Shown: positions 33,450 to 46,518, counted from the stretch's first letter. The stretch: DNA of 64,000 nucleotides from Marisa cornuarietis (GCA_004794655.1 SMMW01000584.1:6268001-6332000); one strand, 5' to 3'. Made by a program: numbers and translations. Notes: generated by a model not told the origin, from the letters alone.

Positions 33450-35054
33450 TTATGACTCAAAATCCAGCTTGTGTTCCTTTACGGAGTCATTCTGTAAAAT
33501 AAAGAGGCCGCCATGGTGTTGACGTAAGTAAGCGGCGTGCAGACTGAAGCCGCTGCGACTAATGACAAGTACGTGACACACACTTAAGATCAGCTGGTCC
33601 ATCACGGCGCTCTCGAATCCCGCGCATGCGTTCATTTGCTCTCCTTGCCGGTCGATGTGCACGATCTTCCCGCCATGGTCGATCAGACGGGCGCCGAACC
33701 TCTCGCGGGCGGCAACTCTCACCTCCTGGTCGTCCGTCGCCACGAAGACGTAGGCGGAGTGACCTGCTCTGAAGAGGTTTTCTTGCAGGAAGTCCAGGGC
33801 GATATTGGCAACAGCCGCGTCATTGCGCACGTTGTCGTTGGGAATTGTAGGATTTCGTCCGATACGCACATGGGCGCACAACAAGGTCGCGTTGTCCCCG
33901 AACGGCAGCCGGTCAAGGTCAAGAGATGCTGGTAGGGAGTCGTCGGACCAGAGAGGGCGGAGATGAGTCAAGAGACGTCTGGATAGGGAGGGGCTGGGGA
34001 CAGCCAACAGACGCCAGCCAGTCCGAAAGCGAGTTCTCTTGGATGAAGATTTGGCCCAAAGCGGAAGGAGTCGGCGGTACAGCGGATGGCGGAGAAGGAA
34101 GGGCACAAGGTCGCGATTGGTGCGAACCTGCAGCACGGTGTGAGGGAAAATGGCGTTCAAGTCTTGCCCCTCCCGCAGCATGTGGCCCACAATCCCCTGT
34201 GCCATATCGTCCAGCAACGCATGCGAGTCCATCGCTGACGCTTCCGCCGTCCACCAGTCCTCGCCGACGGGCACGACGAAGTTCGTGATGTTGCAGGGAC
34301 TGCGCATGTCTATTTTGAATTTCCGCCCTGTGACGATGGCCAGCAGGAACACAGACAGTAGTCCCCGCTGGCGGTCAGCCCACCCGCCGCAACGATGCCG
34401 CAAACCACAGTAGTACACCATGTAGCGAGGCTCGTGTCCTAAATTCTGCTGGACGATCCCTGTCCTGTTCAGTGACCTTCGGAACCACAGCTGTAGTTTC
34501 TCGGGGGAAACGTTTTTGAGCTTTGAAACCGCTGGATAGCGTTCATCGTCGTCTGGCGAGCGATCCAGGACGGCATTAGAAGCAACAGTCGAAGGTGAGA
34601 AACTGGACGATATATTTAGACTTACGTTTGACGTAGGCGGTAGAAAGTTGGAATGTTGGACTGTGAAAAAGATGGAACTGTCTAGTTGGAAGGGCGATGC
34701 TACTCTGTTTATCTCACCTTTTAACCCATGAGCAGAATCGCGGTCTCTGTCATACTTCCAGGGTGTGTCTGATCTTTGTGTGCCCATTTGTTCAACAGCT
34801 GTGCTTGTCACAATTATTTTCCGATCGTCGGCTGGGTGTTTTCGCTCCTCAGCTGTGTCTGTCATCATAGTCTTTGTGTTAAAATTGTGGCCGATGTAGC
34901 GGTGAGGTTCGACGCCCTCCATCGCATCCACGGCGCTAATAAGATGATCAGAAGTGTCGAAAGTGTCATGCGCAGAGAATCCTCGAAGCACGAAATACAC
35001 AACAAGGAGCACGATGACTGTCCCAAACATAATCTTCCATATCCGTCTAGACAT
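33450..35054 (-). CDS. Type II membrane protein, fucosyltransferase-like
   Basis: A single 534-codon frame. A short cytosolic end (MSRRIWK) precedes a membrane anchor (about residues 8-24), a Ser/Thr-rich stem with several N-glycosylation sites, then a lumenal domain. From about residue 210: YYCGLRHRCGGWADRQRGLL, then LLAIVTGRKFKID, a segment like the N-terminal part of GDP-fucose-type GT-B enzymes. AHVRIG (about 390) resembles their HxRxG/D box, and FESAVMDQLILSVCHVLVISRSGFSLHAAYL (about 480-510) resembles the acceptor-independent C-terminal motif. I infer a Golgi glycosyltransferase of the fucosyltransferase fold; donor and acceptor are unknown. The coding region is intronless, but CACTGAATTTGTTTCCTCAG just before the ATG looks like an acceptor at 35061, so a 5' UTR intron is likely. 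Confidence 0.65.
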   Translation of the reverse strand: MSRRIWKIMFGTVIVLLVVYFVLRGFSAHDTFDTSDHLISAVDAMEGVEPHRYIGHNFNTKTMMTDTAEERKHPADDRKIIVTSTAVEQMGTQRSDTPWKYDRDRDSAHGLKGEINRVASPFQLDSSIFFTVQHSNFLPPTSNVSLNISSSFSPSTVASNAVLDRSPDDDERYPAVSKLKNVSPEKLQLWFRRSLNRTGIVQQNLGHEPRYMVYYCGLRHRCGGWADRQRGLLSVFLLAIVTGRKFKIDMRSPCNITNFVVPVGEDWWTAEASAMDSHALLDDMAQGIVGHMLREGQDLNAIFPHTVLQVRTNRDLVPFLLRHPLYRRLLPLWAKSSSKRTRFRTGWRLLAVPSPSLSRRLLTHLRPLWSDDSLPASLDLDRLPFGDNATLLCAHVRIGRNPTIPNDNVRNDAAVANIALDFLQENLFRAGHSAYVFVATDDQEVRVAARERFGARLIDHGGKIVHIDRQGEQMNACAGFESAVMDQLILSVCHVLVISRSGFSLHAAYLRQHHGGLFILQNDSVKEHKLDFES

Positions 35055-36605
35055 GCTCGGTCTGAGGAAACAAATTCAGTGAAATTTAACATCGGAGTAA
35101 GCTGCTGTAACTATAGCTAGAAATCTTCTGAAGCACAAGGATGTCATGTTAAAGACTTTCTAAGCATTATGACATGTTTCCAATCCAAGTTTTCGTTTAA
35201 GAACGCCTCTCGCATGTTTTTACTTCCACTGCTAGTGACAACTAAGCTGTTCTAGAGAGAAAGTAGAACTTTTATCCATGACAAGGCTACGCTCTCTGTC
35301 TCTATCGCTCACTCTCTCACACACTGCGAGAGACGGGAAGGCTTAGGCGGAGTTGTCTCGCCATTACAGCAACTGCTACGCAGAATAATCCATCGTTAGC
35401 GTGCTTACCTAACATGAATTATGGTTCCACTTCACACAAAAACGGCGTCAGAATTGTAAAACCGTCGCAGCTAATTAAACTGTTGGAACACAACGAAAAT
35501 CTGAAGCTACATCGTCCGTAGGAGCCCGACGCTACGTGACTGCAATCAACATGCTCGCCGACTAGCAGTGGTGGTTATTCCCCCTTTGTAACCTCTCCGC
35601 GAATGTGTTTCCGGGGCACTGGGGTGCAAGCACAGACTTACACAGGTCTGTGAGAGCAAGTCGTCGAAACCCAGCCTGCAGCCATGTCTACCGCACAAGA
35701 CTCCGGCTGGCCTGACGTGCCAGCTTCCAGACTTTCGCCTCGTTTCCGGGCTCAGGATAGTGCTGCCGTGCTAGTGCGTGCCAGTAGGAGTTTTTTTTTT
35801 TTTTAATTCCCTCTGTCCTTTCACAACCTTAGTCCATTCGCCACATGGCGTCTCTTTTACTGTACGCCCCAAAAGGGGTTTATCAGACTGCTGACACAAC
35901 TAGCAGAAGTGTTAGAACTCCCTTCTTTTTTTCGCTCTCTTCCTACCCTCTCTCTCTCTCTCACTCGGAAGTAGGCTTGCAGTACTCATGTGAAATAGAC
36001 ATTCAGCAAAGGCTATATTTGCTGTACTACGGCAGTGCGCTTTAGCGCCAGACAAAAGTCGGCAGAAGCGAGGCTGCAAGGACTGCGTCCATGATAGTGT
36101 ATGGGTGCCGATAAATATGTTGGCTTTATGAGGAGTATACAGGAAAGTTCTCAGAGGTCGATCACTAGTAGGCATTGGACAGCCCAGTAATTTTTTTTTA
36201 TAATTTGTGCGAAAGATATCTTTTTAACCGTCAAATTTCTTTACCGCTTCCTACTTTTCTTCAAGCTACATTGGTCCACAGTGGTCCTAGTCTTAGGCAC
36301 ACTCTGCTTGAGAAAGTATAAAATAACAGCATTTGTCTTGTTACTAGGTGTAACCTTGTTTTTGTCCAGCAAATCCATTAACATTTAACAAGATACTGGT
36401 CAAGTTCAGGAAACTCGCTGTCGATGACTCAGTTTTAAAAACTATAAACGGCACTAGACATCAGCTTTAAAACACACACACACACAAATCGAAAAGAGGA
36501 CCGTTACAAACAGAGAGCCTTCATCGTGTTTGAAATTTCCATGGCAGAACTTTGATATGGAGTAACTCGCTACGTCATAGGCCGGTCTATGTTATTTTGT
36601 CAGAG

Positions 36606-36652
36606 GTTTAGGGTTAGGGTTAGTGATAGGGTTTGGAGTAGGGTTAGGTTTA
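36606..36652 (+). repeat. Degenerate telomere-like (TTAGGG) stretch
   Basis: GGTTTAGGGTTAGGGTTAGT, then GATAGGGTTTGGAGTAGGGTTAGG. Only about five imperfect hexamers. Confidence 0.6.
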
Positions 36653-37479
36653 GTTTATTAGGTACATTTGGGCAATTGAGTGGAGCGAGCAGACGACAAA
36701 TGCCGCGAACCATTTTTGTTATGGCCGTTGCGAGTTACTCGATTATATCAAAGCTGTGCCATTTCCACGCATGACTAGTTCATTCTCTTTGACTGTTAGT
36801 CGGTGGATGGGGAGAACGGTTACAAAGGTGCGCATATCACAGAATGGGATACAGCGATGAAACAAAATAGTTACTGCAAAAGTTAATCTACTGTCGGACG
36901 AGCTTATTTGGAAAAAAGGTGAATGAAGGTGGTAAGACGTGCGCTTGGGTGTGTGTAAAGTGGGAGTAGATGGAGAGCACAGTTTCGTACTCTACGCTTC
37001 TCTACAAAATCCGCTAGTGGCGGGTCTTAACGATCACCCTGAATGGTTTGCGTTTTTTTTTAAACAGATATTAGTAGATGCATGCGATATAAAACTAACC
37101 TGTAAATTTCAGCCTACAAAACCCATCCGTTAATTAATTATACGCTAGCAAAGTACGCAATTCGCACCTGCGATCAACTACGTCACGCTAGTACACCGTT
37201 CACAACATTGCCAGCAGTGAACACAAAACAGAGAGAGAGAATGAGCGACAGCTCGGGTTATTCGGATGCTGAAAGCCTGCATTTCTCGTGGTTCTGAAAA
37301 ACTGCTACTTTAGCACTAGAAATGCAGACTTTCGCAATTGAGCATAAAAAATACCACCATCGGGGCGCCAGCTCCCTCTCGGGTTTGACTGTCGTCCGTC
37401 ATAAGTCCAGTTACCTGGTGTGTTTCATTACCTTCGCCATCCGTAATGAGTACTCTGGTTTTGGTTTCTGTAACGGGCA

Positions 37480-37650
37480 TTTTTTTATATGGTGGGGTTG
37501 TTAGCCCTACCACAACCTAATTTACCTCTAGGTGAGGTGTCCATCTTAGTCGCCTCTTACGACATGCCTGGCTGGACAGCAGGGACCCTATTCTTACAAT
37601 GCTTGCTAAGCAAGCATACCCCGGGGTCCCACGGGGGTGCAATTGAGCAT
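37480..37650. repeat. Unclassified dispersed repeat
   Basis: Contains TCTTAGTCGCCTCTTACGAC followed by GGGACCCTATTCTTAC and ACCCCGGGGTCCCACGGGG. I recognise the first core as recurrent in invertebrate genomes next to retroelements but cannot assign it. Confidence 0.35.
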
Positions 37651-38359
37651 AGTTCACCCTTTTCCTTGATCTCGCAATGCATGAAAGGAAAAAAGAAGAA
37701 AGGCTTTCAGAATGATTACTGATCCAATCTTCTATTGTCTGGATATTCTGTGTCAGGAACAGCTGATAAAATAGGGACACCAATAGATATCAGTTTTACA
37801 TCCATCAGGGAGGTCGAATAAAGATACCTGTACATTAAAATCACAGCCACCCGCTACCCAGAAGAAGGGCTAATCAGGTACTGTACTCATCTGAGCGATA
37901 AACTTTACTGGTCGGGTGGCCCACTATTCATAGGTACGCGTACCCGACATGATGTCAGATGCAGATCAGTGTAGCTGGCTTAACACCGACACGGGAACTC
38001 GCTGCCTGTCAACGTCCATGGTGAGTTGTGACATATGACACACGCACGTTGACGCGGAAAAAGAACACTTGTTCATTATGGCAAGATAATCGTGTATTTA
38101 CACGGGATAAACGTGTTTTCTCTTTCGTGTGTGCGTATTCGGGCAGCGCTTTATGCAATTCTTCCTGGACTCCAGAACGAGGTACATAGTTAACTGCTGT
38201 AAAGGATTGACGATATTTTTAATTACAGTAGCTTTTATCATATGCAAGTTTAATTACACGTAGGGTTAATAACATGCATGGTTAATGATGATCAGTGATC
38301 TCTGAAATAGTGCGTAAAGTAGATAAGGGGAGTAAAGATAATGAGGCCAGTTAACTGGC

Positions 38360-38438
38360 GATCACACCTAGAGAGAAAGACCTAAATACACAAAGACCTT
38401 TAAACACCTAAACATCTATACTCTATAGACACATAGAA
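38360..38438. repeat. Degenerate minisatellite interrupted by a hAT insertion
   Basis: Units such as ACCTAAATACACAAAGACC, AACACCTAAACATCTATA, resumed at 39702-39772 as AACACCTAATCACCCATAGG and AACACCTATAG. The hAT element splits the array. Confidence 0.5.
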
Positions 38439-39693
38439 CCGCGGTTCTCAATCTGTGGGGCGCCTTGGGGGCGTGACGTGCTGTCAAGGAGGGCGCGAAG
38501 GATGTCATTTTTTTAAAGTTTCTCACATCTCATATCGGTATTAGTGAAATTAGCTTGCTAAGGAGGGCGCGCGGACGTACCTTTTTTCGTCGGGGGTTGC
38601 AATATCTTATTAAAAAAGTTGCTCCAGATGTAGTTTGGACTCACTGCACGATCCACCGTGAAGTTCTAGCTTCCAAGGATTTGAGTGCTGATTTGAACAC
38701 AGTGCTAACGGATGTCATCAAAATGGTGAACTTTGTGAAGAACAGTTCTGCCAGACCTCGCCTGTGTTCTCTGATATGTCAAGACATGGGAGACAACTAT
38801 GATGCGTTGCTCTATTATTGCGAATCAAGGTGGCTGTCACGTGGAAAAGCTCTCACGAGAATCTTTGAATTGGGGAAAGAATTGTGGATGTTTCTGAATG
38901 AGAGCTCTTTCAACAAGGCTGACCTGCGTAAGAACAACCGATGGCTGCTACTAATAGAATATTTATCGGACATATTTGAGAAGCGTAACGTTTTGAATGC
39001 TTCTACGAAAGATTCGACCATATTACAGACAACTGACAAGATTAATGCTTTCGTCAGAAAAATTTCGTTGTTTAAGCAAAAGATACGCCAAGAAAATGCT
39101 TTTGATATGTTTCCGTGCTTGTATAAGTGCAAGACTGACATTAATTTGAATCTTGATCAGGTGAAGAACGTTATTATTTCCCATCTAAACGGAATGCAAG
39201 AAAAGTTTCAGCATTACTTTGCTGAAATTGATGTGACTAAATATGATTGGATTTTTAATCCATTTCTGGCAGATCCAGAAGCAAAATTTGGCAATTTTGT
39301 TCTTCCGGTGTGTGTTGATTTCCTCAAATCGGCGTTCACGGTCAAATAAGGAAGCCTTTGTCAAGGGACAAAACAAAATCTGTTGTATTTGCATCGTATT
39401 TATAGATCCATATTTGTGTATTGATCAAGTGTAAACGACATTACTTCCAATGTTTAAAAAAATCAAATTAAAAGGAGACGTCTTTTCACCTTCCAAGTAG
39501 GACCTTTTATATTTTATACCGTTTTCGCGAGAGGCGTCTGCAACATTAAGATCGACTCCAAACGCTATCTTGGACCCTGCTGGGGGAGCTAACCTGGCTC
39601 CCCCCAGACCCCCTAGTTGGCTAAGGGGGGGGGGGCACGGACATACCTCTTCTCGTCTGGGGGGCGTCACAAGTAAAAGGTTGAGAAACGCTG
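38439..39693 (+). mobile_element. Internally deleted hAT (Charlie-like) transposon
   Basis: Left end CCGCGGTTCTCAATCTGTGG and right end GGTTGAGAAACGCTG are imperfect inverted repeats close to the hAT pattern CAGxGGTTCTCAACC. Both sides carry the 8-bp duplication ACATAGAA (38431-38438 and 39694-39701). At 1255 bp it is too short for a full transposase gene; a 264-codon fragment remains. Confidence 0.85.
38555..39349 (+). pseudogene. hAT transposase fragment (ZBED5-like)
   Basis: 264 codons. WTHCTIHREVLASKDLS, then VNFVKNSSARPRLCSLICQD, YYCESRWLSRGKALTRIFEL and FVRKISLFKQKIRQENAFDM are the middle part of ZBED5/SCAND3-type hAT transposases. The N-terminal BED finger, the first catalytic region and the C-terminal dimerisation part are absent, so it is non-functional as a transposase. 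The frame itself has no stops, which suggests fairly recent activity of the family. Confidence 0.8.
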
Positions 39694-39772
39694 ACATAGA
39701 ACTATAAACACCTAATCACCCATAGGCACATGGACCTCTAGATACCTAAACACCTATAGAAATATTTAGTTA

Positions 39773-40198
39773 TTGGGGTGTGGGTACAAGCTATCGGAGT
39801 TCAATGAAAATTGTGTATTGACTTGCCATATTTTCTAATGTGGGCATGCTTCCTTAGCTGGTGTATACTACTACAGAGTGGATCTTTACCACGTCGTGTA
39901 ATGTGTTCAGTGTCGTAATCACATTTGGCTAATATACATTACATAAACTATCATTTCTAGAAGTCCATCTTCTATTTTCTTTCGTCTTCCAAATGGCGTG
40001 AACTTCTGACTTTGGTTTAAACTTTAATACACTCTTTCCGTTAGTTGGATTTTCTTCCTCAGTTCAGTTCCCATCTGTTCCTTCTGCCACTCACTTGTTT
40101 TGTTTCTTTTTAGTTGTGCGATATTTTAAGCAGTTGTTGAGCATATGACCATCGGTCACTTAACCGTTTCCAGTCTTGTAGATCTGCTTCAGTGAAGA
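39773..40198. other. Upstream region of the 40.2-kb gene
   Basis: AT-rich, no ORF of note. It should hold the promoter and 5' UTR of the following gene; no core motif is clear. Confidence 0.35.
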
Positions 40199-40423
40199 AT
40201 GGATATACTGATGATGCTGGCGCTTGCTTACCTTGCCTGTCCACTCGTGTGGAGCCAGCTGGACACCTCTGTTTGTACCCAGACAAAGTCTAACAACACA
40301 GGTATACTTCCCTTTTTCGACTTTGATCCGACATTAATAATTATTATTAACAGCGCTTGTGTGCTTTCTTGCAGTTTAGCGCCTATATTGTGTGTTGGTA
40401 ACTCAATGCGGACAAAAAAACAA

Positions 40424-40454
<31 letters not shown>

Positions 40455-41960
40455 CAAAAAGCGAAGGAACTTGCGATTATAGGCGAACGAATTTTAAAGC
40501 ATTACCTGGGCCTCTTGTAATCAATGGCTGGTCTGTAGAACAGGTCACCTCGTTCAAAGTTCTTGGAACAATAGTCTCGAATGATCTGAGCCGAAGCAAT
40601 AACGCATTATCAAGCGTGAAGAAATGTCAAAAGAGATTGCATGTTCTGAAACTTGTAGAAATTCATTGTGCGCTTCTGTGGTGCAGCAATTGAAGGCATC
40701 CTTTGTTATTCAGTCACTGTTTGGCACAACAGTGCATTTGATCAGAAGAAAAACTAGATCGTATATATATATATTGTCAACTAATCCTCCAGGACTGCTG
40801 ACAGGGATTTTCACTCTCTGTTCCATGCACGCGCCAAACAGAAGGCTTACAAGATCACATAGGATTTACTGTGTGTGTGCACGCGCGCGAACATGTTTGT
40901 AAATGGCATATTTTTGTATATGTAAGTGTATAACTCCTTGTACAAACTTAGAAATAAATTGCCTTAAATTGTAGCATTCTTCTAGCAGCGTGATCACCAT
41001 CACCAACTGCATTGCATCATCATCGTCACTAACATCATCCTCATCATCGACAACAAATTAATAACAGCAACAAAACAAGGATAAGAACATGTAACAAAAA
41101 AACATTCGTATCTCAACATATGATTGTGTGGCCAGGCCCGCCGCTGCCCAGGCTGCCGGACCAGCTGACGGTGCAGGTGGAGGTAAACGTTATCAACAAG
41201 AACGTCACCATTGACGTGCGCGAATGGCATGACGGGACGGGTAACCGGGGGGCTGCGTTGGAGTGGGTGGTGGGAGTGCCTCTGAAGTTCATCTACAGCT
41301 ACGCCACGAACGAGATGTTTACCATCACACAGGTGAATGGTGAGCACTGCTTCCTTTTACCGAGAGTGCGTGTGCGCGAACGCGCGCGCGCGTGTATGTG
41401 TTACTGTGTGGTGTGTGTGTGTTATTATGTGCGCTTTTTCTCTTGTTTTTGTGTGGATTTTTTGCCCTAATGCATCTGTGTGTGTGGATGTAAGTAAATG
41501 TGTTGGTGATTATTCTTTTCCGTGTGAAAATGCTTGTGTTTTTATGCATATTTGTCATTGCTTCCGATGTATGCAGCTGAGCTGGACTTTCACGACCCCT
41601 TAACTTGCAGGTGGAAGCGCCAGCAACTGCAAAGTGCGGGAACTGAACGCCACAGACCAGCCCTACCTGTTCGGCGTGCAGGCAGGGGCGAGCAGGAAAA
41701 GTCCTCACATCTACAGCACTGCGCGGGCATTCATGTTTGGGGGTAAGGCTAAGGTCAAGTACGTGTATAAGGTCAACACGTCCCGAGGGTAGAAGGTTCT
41801 TTTTTTATTTAACGGAAGGGATCTTCGATCTTTGACAATCACGTGCAGTCATCTCTTTATCTCTCTGGAACTGATATATTTAAATACATAAAAATGTACA
41901 TACACATATATAATTATTTATACAGATATATTTACGCGCGCGCGCGTGCGTGCGTGCGTG

Positions 41961-41997
<37 letters not shown>

Positions 41998-43107
41998 AAA
42001 TGCTGTGGGTACTGTGCTTGTGTATATGTACATGTGTTTGTGTCTGTGCATGCGCTGCGTGCAGGGGACCAGCAGGAGCAATATGTGGGCCGCAGCACAG
42101 CGCGTGGACTACCTACAGATGTGTGGCAGTCTTGCGTGTACTGGCCGGATCTGTCGGCCACCATGCTGGTAAACTGGCACTTTACAGGTAGGAAACATCT
42201 TCTTAAGATCTAAAGATCTAATTATTTTTATGACAGTGAGCAGACCGCTCACTGACAGGTGAGCAGAACGTGATGATGTTTTAACTGCCCCTTCGAATGT
42301 GAGATGAATGTTATGTAACTTAAGCATGTAATTTACTTACCATTTTTCCTTGCCACTTTCTTACTTTTAAGATGTAAAACCTATTAGAGACGCAGAAAGG
42401 CGGGGGGTGGGGGTGGATTGGTGTTTTATGCTGAGCCAGCAAGTAAGGCTAAATCACGGCAAGGCAACCAGCCCCGTAAACAGATGCCACATGCACAGAA
42501 AGAACAGCCTCATGTTTATTTTAAAAAAAGCTGATGTTCGACTGTACAGGTCCGCAAAAGACGTTTATTTACGAGTATAGTTAGATGTCCGCGCGTGTGA
42601 AAAATTGTATCAGTGTGCTTGCCTTTGCACAAATAAGAATCTTTGGGCAAGGAAATATCCTGATTGTGGAATTTACGCTTGCTGTTGCTCACGTATCTAT
42701 TGTTATCTGTTGCTGCAGTGCCGTCTGGGTGGGACACTGCACTAGGGAGGTCACAGATACCTGTTAGGTGTCACATCAAAGGAAATAAAATAAGCGAAGG
42801 GCAGGTGGTTGCCTTTGAACACATGTACGAGATGACACAATTCAGGGACTATCTGGATGGGGGTATGGATGTCTTTGAAGTAAGTCTTCCTCTTCCTCCT
42901 CCTCGTCATCATAACGCTGTCGTCAGCATAATTTTCTACTAATTATTCGCTATTTTTAAGTCAATCCTTTTCATTTTCATGCACCTCATTAAATAATCGA
43001 GTAATCGATAGTTACCGATTATTTAGTGGTATAATGAAGATTTCATTGAACAGCTTAAAAAAAGTGTGTGGTATCTGCATTGCGAACATGTGTATTCATG
43101 TGTGTAC

Positions 43108-43163
<56 letters not shown>

Positions 43164-46100
43164 CTACACGTGCAGACGCCAGCAGGCACGGTGTGCGCAG
43201 GTCGGAAGCAGACTAAGCCGCTACCCGAACTACCCAGAATGTTCACCTACAGCGCCGAGGTGCTGAACGTGGAGCAGGCGTTCACACAATATCTCAAGGT
43301 CAGTTCATGACCCGACCAAGTGCCTCTCGTGCCATCGCCTACTCCCATCGCGAGCTTGGACACATATTAAAAAGACCCCACTTCGGCGAATACTTCCTGA
43401 TAACGCTGAACTGAGCATTGCTAAGAGAGCGAGTCAAAGGATGCCGGAACCACATAGGGCCAGCTGAGGGAGGCTGCCCCAAACCGGGTCCGCTGGCGAG
43501 GTGTTCTTGCGGCCCCTGCTCCTCGAGGAGTGACAAGGAATAAACTAGCATTGCTAAGTTGTGAAGAGCCCCATGTGTCGGTCTGTCTTGGCGAATCTGC
43601 CTAGCCAAGCCACCGTCAGTGCATCCGTACCATTACGCTGACCCTAAGGGGCCTTATTAACTTGGCACTTTTTTTTTTTTGAATATGGGATTGTGCTTGG
43701 CTAGATATGACTTTTTCATAGCGATCCCATAAAAAGTGTGAAACATACTGACATGCTCAATAAGATGGGTCCGGTAAAAACGGCCTTTAATGAGCGAGAA
43801 GATGATGCCACATTTAACTTTGAGAACGACAGATTTATCCCCCTTCCCAATCTGAATTAAGTAGAAGGTATTGGCTGACTGAGAATCTAATAATTTCAAG
43901 AAGATTTAGTTTGGAACAGTAGTATTCTAGGTGTGCTTTAAAATGAACATGATTGAGCTTTTATGTTTATTTCAGTGTGGTAAGTGAGTTACAGTTATCG
44001 TTTTCTTTTGGATCCAATCCGAAACAATAAACGTTTTTTGCAGAAAGCCTACAACTTGAACCGGAAGTTTGCCATGTTGGAGTTCGCGTCTGCATCCCCA
44101 CCACTCACCAAACTACGGCTAATTGACGACTTCAACAGCGGTACATATGACAAACTAGTCGTTTGATTTAGCAGACTATATATATATATACACACACACC
44201 AAAACTATCCTGCATGTCCTGCAAGCTCCATTATAAAATATCTTTACATTGATATAACGTAATTCGCATTTCAGTTACAGCATGTGAGCATCTCACCTAA
44301 GACTATATGTATGCTGCGCTTAATCAACAGTGTGTGTCTGCACATTCTAGGTGTAAGCTACACTCTAGATATGGTACGCGGCAACTGCTCCGTGTCTACC
44401 ATTGATCCTGTTGGTTTCGATGCTGTCCGAACCACATCCGGCCTTGTACGCATGAGCAGTCCTCAAGAATTTTTTTTCGGAAGAGAAACAGACTACAGTT
44501 ACGAAGGCATTGTAGGTGACATCCCTTAGAAATGAACTCTAAAGGATTGCACATTATTATTTCTTCATTTTCTTGGGGGTATTGAAGGTGCATGGGGTGC
44601 AACAGTCATTGTCATCGAATTCTTTCTTTATCTCATTCACACGCGTACTCACAAACGGAAAGATACGTACCTGCACTTTCAAGAACACACATGTACACTG
44701 TTTTATACACACGCACGCACGCACGCACTCACAACCTCTCATAAGCAACGTTCTCTGCCCTCAAAGGCAATGCCCCTTAAAGTCTTCGTCACACCTCCTT
44801 TCTCATTTTCTGTCTTGACAGGTTATACTATAATAACTCGTCATTCGTTGTAACAAAGCCTTTTTTGTGCTTCCTTTGCCCTCGCAGCGCAACATCCGGG
44901 GACTGAACTCAGAGGTGTGGGTGGGCACGAGATGGGGATGGCCTCCCAACAATCCTACAAACTCCACATGGGAGTACTACTTCGCCACGGTAACGATAAC
45001 AATTGATCTTTTCTAGAATTCAGGTGAATGTGCAATATTGTGTCTTTGCTGTAGATGCGACTTCCGATATTCTTTTTTTCGGGTGGGTCTACAGCTGACG
45101 GTGACATGCGAACTAATAATTTACAGTAAAAGTGTATTCTAGGCACTGCTGTAAAGCTTGAGATAACTCTATTTTGATCTTGCTTGGGATGATAATAATG
45201 ATGATGAGTGGGGGAAATGGTTACTCCAGTCAGAATGCCAGTAATAACCCAGAAGACATGTTTTTAATTGCTAAAACATTACATCTAACTGAATTTTATT
45301 TCTGGAAATCATGATTTACACATAGTTTTCTGAGATTTGATGTTAATATTTTACGACATATCTTCGAATTGATTAGTATATTGATTAGTGAATTTCTTTA
45401 CTGATTACTGATGACCTCCACTTTGTCCTCTGACCTCAGCCCGAGTGGACTGAGGTTGCAGGCATAACCTCCGCGCAGCACATGCCCATCACTATCCACG
45501 TGGCCTTGGGCCGTACCCTGGTAAGTGTGAGTGAAAACTAATCACGCAAGCCAATGCCCTCAGTGTGAAACTGAGTACGCAATATTTGACGAGTCGGTAT
45601 TGGCTGCTGTACAGATTTTCCCACTCATTCAGTCCGAGATTGTTTTTATTATTAAAGCTTTGTATAGCAATAAACATCTTCCTTAAAATAAAAACGTTTA
45701 GGCAATAAGGCCAATAACTTAATTTGAACATGTTAAAGAGCTTTGGGGCAGAGAGAAATGGAATACTCTTTTTTAATGTTTATAGTCAACATTCTCGCCT
45801 GTACCAATAACCATACACATCGTGCGACACATGTGTCACGGAGGGAGAAGGACAAGTTTTAATTTATCTCATGGAGTCAGGCCTGCTGTCGTCACAGCAG
45901 AAACGTGACATACATTAGGACATGTTTTCCCCCGAGTATTAATATGTAATTATACGTGTATGCGTGAGAGTATCTCTCTCTTTATATATGTGTGTAGGCA
46001 CATCAAGTATACAATCTGTACAATTTTCGTGACGACGACCCTGACATCTGGACCTACGATATTACACCTTGCTTCGACGTGCATAGCCTTCGACAGATAC

Positions 46101-46469
46101 AGATGACCTTTACAGGTAAGTGTAAGATAATGTCTATTAGGGTCAGTACGATACCACATGTGTGACACCATAACTATTGTCAATGACACAATTTGTGCTA
46201 AATGATATGCATATGCGGTTAAAAGACTTACAGGAAAGATGGATGCAGCTTGTCTGCAGCTTCAGCTGTGTGAAGACTTAAGGAAAAGACAAACGTATTT
46301 TGTCCACAGCTTATGCATTTGCAGCCTGGATTACTGCTTTTCAAATGAATTGTGTAAACTGCGAGTACATTCTGGGATTTCTGGCGACATAACTTTCATT
46401 CCATTCCACATGGCATTCTATAGACAATAATTTTGCATGTTATGCTGCGTTCGTCCATGTGTTAATGCA

Positions 46470-46518
<49 letters not shown>

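Larger units (their letters stand above)
35062..38430. other. Intergenic region between divergent genes
   Basis: No supported gene. Contains a TTAGGG-like stretch (36606-36652), an AC repeat near 36473, and a dispersed repeat around 37480-37650. The 35.3-35.8 kb part is less AT-rich and could hold the promoter of the 33.45-35.05 kb gene; I see no clear core promoter motif. Confidence 0.4.

Noticed and set aside
40199..40693. 164-codon ORF as one protein from the 40199 ATG
   Set aside because: Only the first 34 codons are the real exon 1; the rest is intron containing an AAAAC repeat and a LINE remnant. The GTATAC donor and matching phase of exon 2 support this.
41843..43310. Long Cys/Val- and Thr/His-rich ORFs
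   Set aside because: They are translations of TG/CA microsatellites in both strands.
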